A stretch of DNA of 46,079 nt from Bacteroidaceae bacterium (GCA_024398595.1 JAKSIX010000013.1:1-46079), one strand, 5' to 3'; positions 1 through 10,015 are shown, counted from the first letter of the stretch. Translations and numbers: made by a program. The notes: generated by a model from the sequence alone, not told the origin.

Positions 1-451
1 TCATCAGATAATGCTTGCTGCTCATTGTGAGGATACGCTTCTCCGTACCGTCATTGGAATATTTCATCCTGGATACGTGGTTGTTCAGGAATGTCTTTAC
101 CACCTGTTTGTTCTCCGCGGCAGTCTTGTCAGGCTTCATATACTCCCGCCATTCATCCTGGGTGAGAGAATTATTCAGAGGAGCCCACACAGTAAAGAAC
201 TGGTCACCGTCAAACAACTGCTCATAAGTAAGGTCGCTTGTCTTATCCCCATTCATTACCTTGGTTGTCTTAAGCACTTCTACAAAATTACTCGCCTCAG
301 CATTCGATTTGAGGTTATCCAGAATGGTCGACTGCGTGACTGAAGGGTCGATAGAATAATGCTTATCCCACTTATCTGAACAAGCTGCACTCAAGCCAAC
401 CGACAGCAAGACGAGTAAAGTCCTGGACAATGGATTGAAATAATGTTTCAT
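1..451 (-). CDS. Fasciclin-domain surface lipoprotein, C-terminus beyond window edge
   Basis: The first 150 residues are visible, read leftward from an ATG at 451; the frame stays open to base 1. The N-terminus is a lipoprotein-type signal (basic MKHYF start, hydrophobic stretch, Cys at about residue 24), followed by a DKWDKHY segment typical of Bacteroidales fasciclin (FAS1) lipoproteins. The next stretch (TILDNLKSN, FVEVLKTT, FFTVWAPLNNS, then a helix and a TFLNNHV motif) follows the pattern of a FAS1 fold. It lies 50 bases downstream of the SusD gene in the same direction, so it is probably the last known member of the GH43-Fas-SusC-SusD-Fas unit. The expected role is an outer-membrane-anchored binding or adhesion protein; the ligand is unknown. 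Confidence 0.8.
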   Translation of the reverse strand, partial: MKHYFNPLSRTLLVLLSVGLSAACSDKWDKHYSIDPSVTQSTILDNLKSNAEASNFVEVLKTTKVMNGDKTSDLTYEQLFDGDQFFTVWAPLNNSLTQDEWREYMKPDKTAAENKQVVKTFLNNHVSRMKYSNDGTEKRILTMSSKHYLM

Positions 452-501
452 ATTATTGTTGTTTTTTATTCCTACTATCATACTACAATTCGGGAATACC
501 G

Positions 502-2190
502 CTATTTACTCTTTGAGACATCCTCCTTCTCCTTATAGACAGGATTCTGCTTAAGCTGAGGATTAATCTTAAGTTCAGCCTTCGCTATCGGGAAGTAAAG
601 GGCATCCATATCGGAGAGCTTTACTCTGATAGCCTCGACATTTTCCGAATATTTAGGCATTACGTTCTTTCTGACATAGTCGGTATTACCGTTCCTGCGG
701 CATACGCGAACCATATCATACCAACGCTTGCCCTCAAACAGGAACTCCCTTCTACGCTCATCGAGAACATAGTTTTCAGCATCGCTTACAGACTTTATGG
801 AAGCCATTGTCAAAGTATCGACATCATTGTTGGTAGCACGGCGATGAACGGCATTGATGTTCACCAAGGCACTTTCTATCAATGAATTGTTGCCTTCATC
901 CTTTGCCTTGCACACGTATGCCTCCGCCTGCATGAGAAGGACATCAGTGAAACGGTAGATAATCCAGTTCGGCGACAGCTGCTGGTTCCTTCCCGTATAG
1001 CTGAATCTTGTCGGGATTCCCTCCATCTTGTAGCTTATACCCAAATCGACATACTTTGCTACACGGCACTTCGATGAGGACTGTATGTACTGCACCGTCT
1101 CATAGAAACGTGTATCCTTCGTATTGGTGAAAAGTCCGGTTGACTTGCCATGGTCGTTGTACAGTCTCACATTGGCGGAAACATATCCTATATTGCTTCG
1201 GGTATTGCTGCTGCCATAGAAATCGGAAATGAAGCTGTTGGACACACTCTGATCCCTGACGAAGGCCAGTTCGAACACACTCTCAAGAGAAAAGCCTTCA
1301 CCGAAAATCTTGGAATAGGAGTTACCGACATTGGAAGAGCCGTCCAATGAAGCGTTATACAAAGGATAGCCGTTGTATAAGTCCATCTCGGTAGAGGTGC
1401 TGTGTTTCGACTTGTATTCCTTGTACTGCTCTTTCTTCAGCGCAATGGCACGGTCACAATATTCTATACAGGCATCATAGTCCTGAGCCCATAAGCACAT
1501 ATCGGCAAGCAGCGTATAGATTCCGACACGGGTGAAGCGGCCGGTTGTCTCTTCGTCAGTCGCAAACTTCTTGTTGGCCCACTCGCTGCCGAATACAGCC
1601 GACGTTTCCTTCAATGATTCAATCTCAGCTGTCAGAACACCGTCAAATGGAGTTGCCGCAATTCTGAAATCCTCCGAGTCATCCTTTGAGGCTTTGGTGA
1701 CATACGGTACATCCTTGAACGTGCGGATAAGATAGAAATATGCCAAAGCTCTCAGTGCACGGGCCTCCGCTATATGGGAATTCATCTGATCCGACATATA
1801 GTTCGGATCCTTCTCTTGAACCTTCGGTGCATATTCCATAACAGTGTTGGCAAGGTTAATCACATCATAGAATCCGGCCCAGGTCACGTATGAGTTCGAT
1901 TCAAGAAGATTGTCCTTGGTAATAATCCTGCGGATGTCCTCCGGAGCATTCTGGTTACCTTCAGTCACATTATCTGAACGCAACTCACCCCAGATTCCCA
2001 TTCGGGTAATGCAGTTTGACGATTCCAGTTTTGCATATGCCGCCATCAGCACACTCTCCACATCGTCCTTGTTTTCCCAGAAATTTTCCTCGACAATATC
2101 ATTCAACGGGTATATCGAAAGGAAATTGGAACAGCCGGAAAAAGGCAATACCAGTAATATCGATAATGCTATATTGAATATCTTTTTCAT
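502..2190 (-). CDS. SusD/RagB family nutrient-binding outer-membrane lipoprotein
   Basis: 562 residues, a normal size for SusD. The signal peptide ends in a lipobox with Cys20 (LPFSGC). The SusD N-terminus follows (FLSIYPLNDIVEENFW), then the TPR-like core with alanine-rich helices (HIAEARALRALAYFYLIR, about residues 138-156). The C-terminal SusD region includes LLMQAEAYV and a DERRREFLFEGKRWYDMVR motif (about residues 475-493), which is highly characteristic. SusD proteins sit on the cell surface and act as a lid on the SusC transporter to capture glycans or peptides. The gene is 18 bases downstream of SusC and is surely co-transcribed with it. The substrate cannot be read from the sequence. 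Confidence 0.96.
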   Translation of the reverse strand: MKKIFNIALSILLVLPFSGCSNFLSIYPLNDIVEENFWENKDDVESVLMAAYAKLESSNCITRMGIWGELRSDNVTEGNQNAPEDIRRIITKDNLLESNSYVTWAGFYDVINLANTVMEYAPKVQEKDPNYMSDQMNSHIAEARALRALAYFYLIRTFKDVPYVTKASKDDSEDFRIAATPFDGVLTAEIESLKETSAVFGSEWANKKFATDEETTGRFTRVGIYTLLADMCLWAQDYDACIEYCDRAIALKKEQYKEYKSKHSTSTEMDLYNGYPLYNASLDGSSNVGNSYSKIFGEGFSLESVFELAFVRDQSVSNSFISDFYGSSNTRSNIGYVSANVRLYNDHGKSTGLFTNTKDTRFYETVQYIQSSSKCRVAKYVDLGISYKMEGIPTRFSYTGRNQQLSPNWIIYRFTDVLLMQAEAYVCKAKDEGNNSLIESALVNINAVHRRATNNDVDTLTMASIKSVSDAENYVLDERRREFLFEGKRWYDMVRVCRRNGNTDYVRKNVMPKYSENVEAIRVKLSDMDALYFPIAKAELKINPQLKQNPVYKEKEDVSKSK

Positions 2191-2208
2191 TTTCCCTAGA
2201 ATTAAATG

Positions 2209-5200
2209 TTAGAAATTAATTGTCAGACCGGCTGTAAATGACTTCGAACGCGGTGTCGGAGAATTATCCTGCGCAAGACCGTAGCCACCTGTTGAAATTT
2301 CCGGATCGGGTCCCGAATACTTGGTAAGCAGGAACACATTGTTCATTGAAACATACAGGGATACATTCTGCATTCCTATATTCTTGGTAAACTTCGGATC
2401 AAGTGAATATGACAGCTGTACATAATTCAGACGTATCATAGAGCCATCCTCAATGAATCTGTCACTGCCCAAATAGTTGAAGCCATACTGGTGAAGAGCA
2501 CGCGGCACCTCTGTGATATCACCCTCTACACGCCATCTCCAGTTAACGGCCATCGAGCAGTTGTAGTTGTCATACATGCTCTCCAGATTCATACGTGAGG
2601 CATTGATTACCTTATTTCCGTAACGGAAGTTGAACTGGGTGTTCAGGGACAGACGGCCGTATGAGAACCTGAGCCCGAAACCGCCTGTGAGCTTTGGAAG
2701 TGAGCTGCCGAGATATACTATATCAAGCTCATTGATGTTACCATCATGGTTGATATCCTCGTACTTTGCATCACCGCCTCTGAACTGGTACTCCGAAGAC
2801 TCGCCGTAACCGAACATCATCGGTTTTGTCCTGCCATATCTGTCAAGAATCACGTCTCCGTTCGCATCCCTTGCTACCGGAGCATCCGGACCGCTGACGC
2901 CGGGATTCTCCACCGCACTGTAGTCGGAATACTGATAGGTACCATTACACTTGAAACCGTAGATTGAACCGAACGCATTGTTAAGCTGTACATACGTGAG
3001 GTATTGGCCGTTGTTGAACTCAAAGTCCCCGTTATATCCGTCCAGAATAGTGGGATCCATCTCAACAAGCTCGTTGCGGTTGTCAGAGAACGTAATGTTT
3101 CCATTTATGGAGAACTTGCCGATATTGACGAAGCGGTTAGCGTTCAGATTCAGCTCCCAACCCGTGTTGCGCATCTTACCTTCATTTGAGTACCTGAGAT
3201 TGCTGTAACCGGATGAGGTTGGAATCTCGCGGTTATTCATCAGCATCTTGGTAGTCATCTTGGTATACAGGTTCACATCGAATGTAAGTTTGTCGTTGAA
3301 GAAACCGAAGTCAAAACCCAAGTTCCACTGCTGTGACTCTTCCCACTGCAAGGAGGTCAGACGGATGTCCCTCGGACGGATTGAACCGCCATTGCCGAGA
3401 TATGCGTCCGTTGTAGTATAGTAGTTGTAATACAAGGCATCACCACCAGGTGCACGACCGTTGATACCCCAGCTCGGACGGATTGACAACATCGTAATCC
3501 AAGGAGCATTGTCTCTGATGAAAGGCTCGTCACTTATGTTCCACCTCAACGATACAGATGGGAATGTACCCCAACGCTTGTCATCACCGAAAGCGGTGGA
3601 TCCGTCAGTACGCGAAGTGAAATCAACGATATACTTGCCTCTGTAAGCATAGTGTGCCTGGAAGACTGCATTCACACCACGGCTCTGTCCTGCACTTGTA
3701 GAGAAACCTGACACAGTACCGGGAAGGGCTGTCGACCTGAATGTACCTGTAGGAAGTCCATATACCTCCGTACTCTGGCTCTTGTTGTCTGAAGTCTGGA
3801 TCTGTGCCCTTACCATTGCCATAAACGAGTGGTTGGTATTCCTGAAATGAGGCACAAATGTCAGTGAATGTGTGGTTGTAAGGCTCATATTCTTGTTTGT
3901 GGATGTAGAAGCCTTATTATTGTTTGATGAATCCCATCCGTCCGTTACAAGACTTGCCGGATAGAACTGCTCTGAAGTACTGTTGAATACCTGGAATGAA
4001 ATATCGCCATTGTATGTCAGCTTGGTCTGGTCATTCTCAAGTCCGAGGATGTTATACACAAGCTGGAACCTCGGCTGAATCTGGATTGATGTAGAGTTGT
4101 TGGTTGCCAGATATGCCAGAGCGACAGGGTTGACTTCGTTTGCCATATCCTGCAGATCGGTTGACACTGATTTCTTCAACATATTGTAATACTGACCTTC
4201 AATGTCATTGCCAAAGTCATCCTCGTAATATACGGAAAGGTTCGGCATTCTTTTTAATGCGCTGTTGAGAAGCTGGCCCTGATTCTGATGATTGTCGGTA
4301 TATGTCATGTTATAGTCTGTCACGACCTTGATTCGGTCGGATATGAAGTAATCCAACGCGACACGGGTGGTGAAACGGTTCAGATGCTGACCGATGACCG
4401 AGCCGTCCTGTGTGTCAAAACCTGCTGATATACGGAAGTTGGCTTTCTCACCACCACCCTGTATGGCAAGGTTGAAAGAATGCTGCAGACCAAAGTTCTT
4501 TACCAGCGACGGCCAGTCCGTATTATCATTGTACATATGGTACTCCGAAAAGTCAGGGTCATACGTAATCTCAGGAATCTTCGATGCCTGATCGGACATT
4601 CTCGGATTGAAATAGGCCTCTTTCAGGTACATTGTATATTGGTCGCCATTCATAATATTGTAACCCAACGGTTGCCAGGTTCCATTCAATCTGTAAGTGA
4701 AGGTGACACGTGTCTTGCCCCGGCTGCCACGCTTAGTCTTGATTTCAATTACACCGTTGGCACCCTGAGCACCCCAGATACCTGCCGATGACGCATCCTT
4801 GAGGACGGTAATACTTGAGATATCCTCCGGGTTGACGTTCAGCAGCTGGGCGAACTGCTCCTGGTTGGCAGTGGCATAATCTATATCCTGCTTGAAGTCG
4901 TTGTTCCAGACGTTGCCGTCGACAACGATAAGCGGGTTGACATTACCGGTAATGGTTGACACACCACGAAGGTGCATTGTAGAACCGGATCCAAGGTCAC
5001 CGCTGTTGAACACAATGTCAAGACCTGCGATACGTCCCTGAAGGGCCTCATCGACTGTCGTGATGCCAAGTCCTTCAAACTCTTCCATTGAGATTCTCTG
5101 AGCGGCACCCGAAACCTCACGCTCCGGAATTGCAAGACCTGTTGACTCCGTCACACGGTCTGCCTTGATGACAACCTCCTCAAGAGCCTGGAAGTCCTTA

Positions 5201-5511
5201 AGTACTATATCAAAATATGTCTTGTTGAAAGGAAGCACTACAGTCTCGTAACCCACGTATGAGACCTTAAGCATATCCTTCGGATTGCCAAGTCGGAATG
5301 AGAACTCACCATTGATATCTGTAATGGCATGAGCTATGATACGGTCCGATGCGTCAACCTCGATTACGTTAACCATCATCATCGGGCCTTCACTATCCGA
5401 AATCACACCGCTGATGACATCACCGGCCTTTTGAGCAAAAATCAATCCTGGAAGGAAACTGAGAGCAATACCTAACGCTCTCTTCCACATCGTATTAATC
5501 ATTCTTTTCAT
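2209..5511 (-). CDS. SusC/RagA family TonB-dependent outer-membrane transporter
   Basis: 1100 residues, the usual length for this family. The order is: signal peptide ending near LIFAQ (about residue 26), a carboxypeptidase-regulatory-like beta domain (about 30-115, with DINGEFSF and VSYVGYETV), a TonB plug domain (about 130-260, with LQGRIAGLDI, LRGVSTITG and ITVLKDASSAGIWG), and a long beta-barrel ending in a terminal Phe (FTAGLTINF). It imports ligand caught by the neighbouring SusD using TonB energy. Alternative starts at residues 4 and 8 would also leave a working signal peptide. It lies 21 bases downstream of the large fasciclin gene. No ECF sigma/anti-sigma pair or hybrid two-component regulator is in view, so the regulator of this cluster is not here. 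Confidence 0.97.
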   Translation of the reverse strand: MKRMINTMWKRALGIALSFLPGLIFAQKAGDVISGVISDSEGPMMMVNVIEVDASDRIIAHAITDINGEFSFRLGNPKDMLKVSYVGYETVVLPFNKTYFDIVLKDFQALEEVVIKADRVTESTGLAIPEREVSGAAQRISMEEFEGLGITTVDEALQGRIAGLDIVFNSGDLGSGSTMHLRGVSTITGNVNPLIVVDGNVWNNDFKQDIDYATANQEQFAQLLNVNPEDISSITVLKDASSAGIWGAQGANGVIEIKTKRGSRGKTRVTFTYRLNGTWQPLGYNIMNGDQYTMYLKEAYFNPRMSDQASKIPEITYDPDFSEYHMYNDNTDWPSLVKNFGLQHSFNLAIQGGGEKANFRISAGFDTQDGSVIGQHLNRFTTRVALDYFISDRIKVVTDYNMTYTDNHQNQGQLLNSALKRMPNLSVYYEDDFGNDIEGQYYNMLKKSVSTDLQDMANEVNPVALAYLATNNSTSIQIQPRFQLVYNILGLENDQTKLTYNGDISFQVFNSTSEQFYPASLVTDGWDSSNNNKASTSTNKNMSLTTTHSLTFVPHFRNTNHSFMAMVRAQIQTSDNKSQSTEVYGLPTGTFRSTALPGTVSGFSTSAGQSRGVNAVFQAHYAYRGKYIVDFTSRTDGSTAFGDDKRWGTFPSVSLRWNISDEPFIRDNAPWITMLSIRPSWGINGRAPGGDALYYNYYTTTDAYLGNGGSIRPRDIRLTSLQWEESQQWNLGFDFGFFNDKLTFDVNLYTKMTTKMLMNNREIPTSSGYSNLRYSNEGKMRNTGWELNLNANRFVNIGKFSINGNITFSDNRNELVEMDPTILDGYNGDFEFNNGQYLTYVQLNNAFGSIYGFKCNGTYQYSDYSAVENPGVSGPDAPVARDANGDVILDRYGRTKPMMFGYGESSEYQFRGGDAKYEDINHDGNINELDIVYLGSSLPKLTGGFGLRFSYGRLSLNTQFNFRYGNKVINASRMNLESMYDNYNCSMAVNWRWRVEGDITEVPRALHQYGFNYLGSDRFIEDGSMIRLNYVQLSYSLDPKFTKNIGMQNVSLYVSMNNVFLLTKYSGPDPEISTGGYGLAQDNSPTPRSKSFTAGLTINF

Positions 5512-5532
5512 TTTTTTATAATATACCGGTGA

Positions 5533-8500
5533 TTACTTAATCTCGAAATAGAAATTCCTGTCGCCATAGCCTTTTCCATCCACATCACAATATTTTGAAA
5601 CCTTTCCATAATCAAAAGGAGAATCAATCAGATGAATTACGGCAAATGATGAGGTGTTGATACCTGCATAGCCGGACTTGTACTCATACTCACGGCACAT
5701 GATGTTATAGTAATCATCATCGTCTGTAACAACGTAATGCATACTGACGGGCTTGTCATCCATGTCATAATTCTGAATGCCTACAGTTCCCATATTCTCT
5801 GATACGCCAAGCTTGAAGAACACGTTATCCTTTACGTTCATGTAAGAGGTCTCGTACTTCACCGTCGCATAACCGTTCTTCTCGTAGAAATCGCTGCCGA
5901 CATATATTGAATTGTCTTGGATATGGTACTTCACAAAATTGGTCAGCTCACCTTCAAGGTCAGAAATATATGCATCCGGAGTATAAGTCGTGTCCTCTGC
6001 AATTGTCTCAGCATCCTCTTTTACACCTCTCATTCTCTTGTGAAGTCTGATTCCCAACTCCTTCCAATACAGGCGCAACGACTCTTCTCCGCCATCATCC
6101 TCAGCTGAATGGGCAAGCTTATACTCAACTTTCAAATCATCATAGTACTTGCGCAATGCTTCCATATCATCTCCATATATAATCTTACGCTCCTTTATCA
6201 TCCGGTTCAACTCTTCATTACCCGGAACATATACGGTGTAATGATATGTATTGAACACACTCAGATTGTCACCACCGAAAAGTTCGCCGCCGGTAACCAG
6301 ACCTGAGGACTTGAGCAAGTTGCCGAATGTCTCGAACTCCGGATAGTTCACATTGTCGGTAACTACCTCATTTACTGTCGCTCCTGATGTATATAACGGT
6401 TCATCTATTATATAAGCACGTCCGTTACCTCCGACAGCAGGAGATCTCTGGTCATAAACACGGGTTATTTCAGCCGGAAGATAACCGGAAATCAGCGAGT
6501 GACCACCCCATACATATCTGCTTGCACCCTCGCCGCTTCCACTCATCTCAAATCTGACTGTAGCGCCACCCTTGGTCTTGAAGTAGGTATAACCGGTCGG
6601 AGTTCCAAGACTGTTGGCATCCTCCACATCACCGATGACGATATGATTGTTCAGGAGGTCATTGAGGATATTACGTATTTCTGAATTGCTGACATTGGAA
6701 TTCAGCGGGGTATCCATATCGGTAGGACGACCGTACGCATCAGCCTTGTATAACTTGGCAGTCATACATGCTTTGCGGTTGTCATAATGGAACACATACA
6801 CCTTGTTGTACTTCTCTACGACATTGTCAATCACAGGAGACAGATATACCAGACAATTGGGAACGCCTGCTACAGTCTCACCCTTCGGAATAAAGAAGCT
6901 GTATGTAGATACCATTGAGCAAAGGTACGGCTGGAAATTCAAACTGTCTACCGCCCATTTTATCACCTCAAGGGACTCATCAACCAATGTCGGGAATGAT
7001 ACAGCCTTGTATGTTGTAGGCGAGAAAATCTTATTGGTTATGTACAATGCTCCATTGCAGCAGATTTTCACGTCACTGACGTTTTCCTCCTTTATGCCCA
7101 TAGGATCCATAGCATCGTTCATGACATCATCGAACCTGCTCGGTACGCTGCCTACCAGAGATGCCAGCAGTCCGTTATTTACCAGTTCCTTGATTACATC
7201 ATCCGGAACACCTGCCATATCATCAATGATGTCCTCCGGAGTTTCAACCTTGTGACTTCTACGTTCCTCCGGAGTTGAACCTTTTGTTCCATAACGCTCC
7301 TTTAACGGAGAACCGTTCCACCACTCCTTCATGGCATCGTCATTAGGAACAAGCATGACCGCCATATCCTTCTGAAGGGCAATGTTAGCGGCAAGATCAC
7401 CATACTTCGTAAAATAGCTGTTCCAGCCGATATCAAACTTCAGCAGATACTTGCTCAGGTTCTGTTTCTTTGTTTCCCTATAGAGTGCGGTATCTATGAC
7501 AGCCTGATCATTCCTGCCTCCGAAAGCTTCGGTAGAAGTAACCTGCGAGCGGATGGAGAGATAGCGCTTCTGATACAGCTGCTCAACAGGTGTCCAGGAC
7601 TTGTATATCTTGCTGTACGTATTGTTGAACGATTCTGTGTGATATAAACCGCTGTTATCCTCAAACTGGAACTCATCATCAGCATGGAAATCCGTATACG
7701 GTGCACTGAAACGGTCTATAACAGCACGGAAGACTTCAGTATTTTCCGTCTTTGCCAGCATTTCCGCCATATTTGGCAACGGATAGATCACATCCTCCAT
7801 TACGTGGACGAAACCGTTCATACACCTCTGGTCGGCAAGTTTTATTTTAACGCCATTGACGCTTACCTCGTTACCGGCCCGATGCACACCATCATTGTGA
7901 TGGAAGAGGAAATCGTAATCGTTGTCCGACATATGGTGCATCTGGAGGAATTTCGGAGTAACCAAAACCCTCGGCCTCTTGGTGGCATCGGACATACACC
8001 ATATCTTCTCACCTCTCTTTTTCATACCTCTCCAATATGGATTGTCCGGCATCTCCTCCGGTTCAATGAAAGTGACGGTGTCGTAAATCTCGGTCATCTG
8101 GGATACACGCCTCATACAGTCTCCCTCTACCGGATAACCGTTTTCAACCTCACGGCTGGACAGTTTGGAGGCACTGTATACGTTGTCCAGCATAGCACCA
8201 AACAACAGCATCTTCTTCTGAGGTATGGAAAGGTCTTCATAACAGGTTACCTTACTGCCGTCTGCTTTCCGGAACACGCCTGAATCATAGAATCTCTTTA
8301 CGGCTTCCTCGTCTGCGACAAACAGGGTCTTGCTACCGGTTCTGGCCAGAGTCTCGTGATAATTCTGATGACCGGCAAGCAGTGTCGTATCATCAATAAG
8401 TCTCACGTAGGTGTCAAACCCGTTTTCCACCAGATAATCATAGATACTGCTGCCGAGTTGCGACGGCATACGCCTATCCAGATCATAACGTTCACAGGAG

Positions 8501-8583
8501 GCCAGGCCAAAAATTCCGACAACCGCTACAAGCATGGTTGCCAGCAGGCTCAAGCTTTTCCTTGGAGATTTGATTGTTTTCAT
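5533..8583 (-). CDS. Large multi-domain fasciclin (FAS1) lipoprotein
   Basis: 1016 residues. The signal peptide ends in a lipobox LASC (Cys30). At least three FAS1-like units can be suspected from repeated patterns of a Y..L...G-type helix followed by a TLFVADEEAV/AVMLVPNDDAM/YTVYVPGNEEL strand: near residues 45-100, 385-430 and 760-800. Linker segments and a C-terminal extension (rich in DDDDYYNI) are not recognised. The N-terminal ERYDLDRR-MPSQLGSSIYDYL stretch is typical of the Bacteroidales fasciclin proteins found beside SusCD pairs. The likely role is a surface glycan- or protein-binding accessory for the SusCD complex. It is preceded by GH43 (81-base gap without a recognisable promoter) and followed closely by SusC, so it is probably co-transcribed with both. 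Confidence 0.85.
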   Translation of the reverse strand: MKTIKSPRKSLSLLATMLVAVVGIFGLASCERYDLDRRMPSQLGSSIYDYLVENGFDTYVRLIDDTTLLAGHQNYHETLARTGSKTLFVADEEAVKRFYDSGVFRKADGSKVTCYEDLSIPQKKMLLFGAMLDNVYSASKLSSREVENGYPVEGDCMRRVSQMTEIYDTVTFIEPEEMPDNPYWRGMKKRGEKIWCMSDATKRPRVLVTPKFLQMHHMSDNDYDFLFHHNDGVHRAGNEVSVNGVKIKLADQRCMNGFVHVMEDVIYPLPNMAEMLAKTENTEVFRAVIDRFSAPYTDFHADDEFQFEDNSGLYHTESFNNTYSKIYKSWTPVEQLYQKRYLSIRSQVTSTEAFGGRNDQAVIDTALYRETKKQNLSKYLLKFDIGWNSYFTKYGDLAANIALQKDMAVMLVPNDDAMKEWWNGSPLKERYGTKGSTPEERRSHKVETPEDIIDDMAGVPDDVIKELVNNGLLASLVGSVPSRFDDVMNDAMDPMGIKEENVSDVKICCNGALYITNKIFSPTTYKAVSFPTLVDESLEVIKWAVDSLNFQPYLCSMVSTYSFFIPKGETVAGVPNCLVYLSPVIDNVVEKYNKVYVFHYDNRKACMTAKLYKADAYGRPTDMDTPLNSNVSNSEIRNILNDLLNNHIVIGDVEDANSLGTPTGYTYFKTKGGATVRFEMSGSGEGASRYVWGGHSLISGYLPAEITRVYDQRSPAVGGNGRAYIIDEPLYTSGATVNEVVTDNVNYPEFETFGNLLKSSGLVTGGELFGGDNLSVFNTYHYTVYVPGNEELNRMIKERKIIYGDDMEALRKYYDDLKVEYKLAHSAEDDGGEESLRLYWKELGIRLHKRMRGVKEDAETIAEDTTYTPDAYISDLEGELTNFVKYHIQDNSIYVGSDFYEKNGYATVKYETSYMNVKDNVFFKLGVSENMGTVGIQNYDMDDKPVSMHYVVTDDDDYYNIMCREYEYKSGYAGINTSSFAVIHLIDSPFDYGKVSKYCDVDGKGYGDRNFYFEIK

Positions 8584-8664
8584 CTACCTAATATTATTTA
8601 TTGTTATTTCTATCTTTTTTGAACTCACACCTATTATAATATACAAGCAGTGCATCGCACCAAT

Positions 8665-9627
8665 TTAATCCATACCCTCTATCGTCCTGATATGTCCTTC
8701 GGCATCGTACTCAAGTTCACAGACCTTGAGGCTTCTCAGCCATGACTTTCCGCCTGACGGAACACTGTCATGATGGAACAGATACCATTTGCCCTTATAT
8801 TCAACTATTGCGTGATGAGTGGTCCAGCCTACTACAGGAGTCAGAATGACACCCTGATATGTAAACGGCCCGAAGCGGTTATCACCTGTAGCATAGCAGA
8901 GCATATGGGTATCACCGGTTGAATATGAGAAATAATACTTACCATTATATTTGTGTACCCACTGTGCCTCGAAGAAACGGTACGGGTTGTCCGCAGTAAG
9001 AGGCTTCCCGTCCTTGTCAACAATCACGACAGGTCTCGGTTCCTCGGCAAACTGCAGCATATCATCGCTCAGACGTACCACACGGCTTGGAAGAGCCGGC
9101 TCCTTTCCTGACGGGAGATACGGTTCCTCAAGTGCCTTGTTGTCCTTGTAGCGCTGAAGCTGTCCGCCCCATAATCCGCCGAAGTACATATAGTACTCAC
9201 CCTCATCCTTGAAAACGCACATATCTATGCTGTAGCTGCCGCGTATGGGGTCCGGCTGCGGAATGAACGGTCCCTCCGGGCGGTCTGCTATGGCCACACC
9301 ATGATGGAACACGTCATTACGGTCCTTCATTGGGAAATACATGTAATATTTGCCGTTCTTTTCAGCCACATCGCAATCCCAAAGCTGACGTCCGGCCCAC
9401 GGTATATCCTGCAGGTCAAGCACTTTACCGTGATCTATGACTTCACCTTCCATGACATCGTCAGTAGACAGGACGTGATAGTCCTTCATAATGTACTGGT
9501 CTCCGTTGTCGTTCTCAACATTTTCACTCTCCCAGTCGTGGGAAGGATATATGTACAGACGGCCGTTGAACACATGAACTGACGGATCTGCCATATAATC
9601 GGCGGGGAACAGGTAACGCTTCTTCAT
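8665..9627 (-). CDS. Glycoside hydrolase family 43, probably cytoplasmic
   Basis: 320 residues, a single five-bladed beta-propeller domain. The three acidic catalytic positions of GH43 can be proposed: the general base in ADPSV (residue about 15), the pKa-modulating Asp in SIDMCVF (about 133), and the acid Glu in FFEAQW (about 219). Repeated YYMYF/YYFSY blade strands support the fold. Family members act on arabinose- or xylose-containing glycans (beta-xylosidase, alpha-arabinofuranosidase, arabinanase); which bond is cut cannot be decided here. There is no signal peptide, so it probably works inside the cell on imported oligosaccharides. It is the first gene of the minus-strand cluster and has its own promoter at 9669-9698. 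Confidence 0.92.
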   Translation of the reverse strand: MKKRYLFPADYMADPSVHVFNGRLYIYPSHDWESENVENDNGDQYIMKDYHVLSTDDVMEGEVIDHGKVLDLQDIPWAGRQLWDCDVAEKNGKYYMYFPMKDRNDVFHHGVAIADRPEGPFIPQPDPIRGSYSIDMCVFKDEGEYYMYFGGLWGGQLQRYKDNKALEEPYLPSGKEPALPSRVVRLSDDMLQFAEEPRPVVIVDKDGKPLTADNPYRFFEAQWVHKYNGKYYFSYSTGDTHMLCYATGDNRFGPFTYQGVILTPVVGWTTHHAIVEYKGKWYLFHHDSVPSGGKSWLRSLKVCELEYDAEGHIRTIEGMD

Positions 9628-9668
9628 ATTTTTATTTTTATTTTATATTTTAATAGACTATTAGCGGT

Positions 9669-9698
9669 CAAAGGTAGCGATATTTTTTCTTTTATCAA
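9669..9698 (-). promoter_or_regulatory. Bacteroidota-type promoter for the GH43-led cluster
   Basis: On the minus strand a -7 box TACCTTTG (9676-9669) fits TAnnTTTG, with a TTG -33 element at 9698-9696 and a 19-base spacer. Transcription would start about 42 bases upstream of the GH43 ATG. No equally good promoter was seen between GH43 and the fasciclin gene, so this may drive the whole cluster. Confidence 0.6.
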
Positions 9699-9779
9699 CA
9701 CTTTTTTTACTTTTTTTTAAAGTTGGTATATTTTACAGGATCATATCGCGGAAACATACTCCATACGGTTTACCGGCAA

Positions 9780-9920
9780 TGAGGACCGGCAATGGGAAAC
9801 GCCGGAAAAAATTCCCGGCGTTTCTTTCCGATACTCCGGAACTCTTCACAGATGCCGGAGTAACACACAAGAGTCAATTACTAACCAAATATGTGCATGA
9901 AAACTTACGCTGCAAAAGTA
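9780..9920 (-). ncRNA. Candidate structured small RNA or leader in the GH43/tRNA-Gln intergenic region
   Basis: The stretch from 9628 to 10015 has no credible protein gene. On the minus strand it holds a -7-like box TACTTTTG (9920-9913) followed by two perfect hairpins: an 8-bp stem TACTCCGG/CCGGAGTA (9832-9839 with 9855-9862) and a 10-bp stem GAAACGCCGG/CCGGCGTTTC (9796-9805 with 9815-9824). A 10-base direct repeat ACCGGCAATG (9772-9781 and 9785-9794) follows. There is no -33 element at the right distance and no U-run after the second hairpin, so this is a guess at a short RNA; the hairpins could equally be transcription or DNA structures of another kind. Confidence 0.25.
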
Positions 9921-10015
9921 GTGGCTGCGTATAATCCGGAATTGCGCAGATGTTACCAATACTTTCATATTTGTACCAACAGATGCGGTTCAGGACGTTT
10001 CTGACAGCATTCTGC

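Noticed and set aside
9690..9720. T-rich run upstream of GH43 as a terminator
   Set aside because: No stable stem precedes it on either strand; it looks like an AT-rich promoter upstream region.
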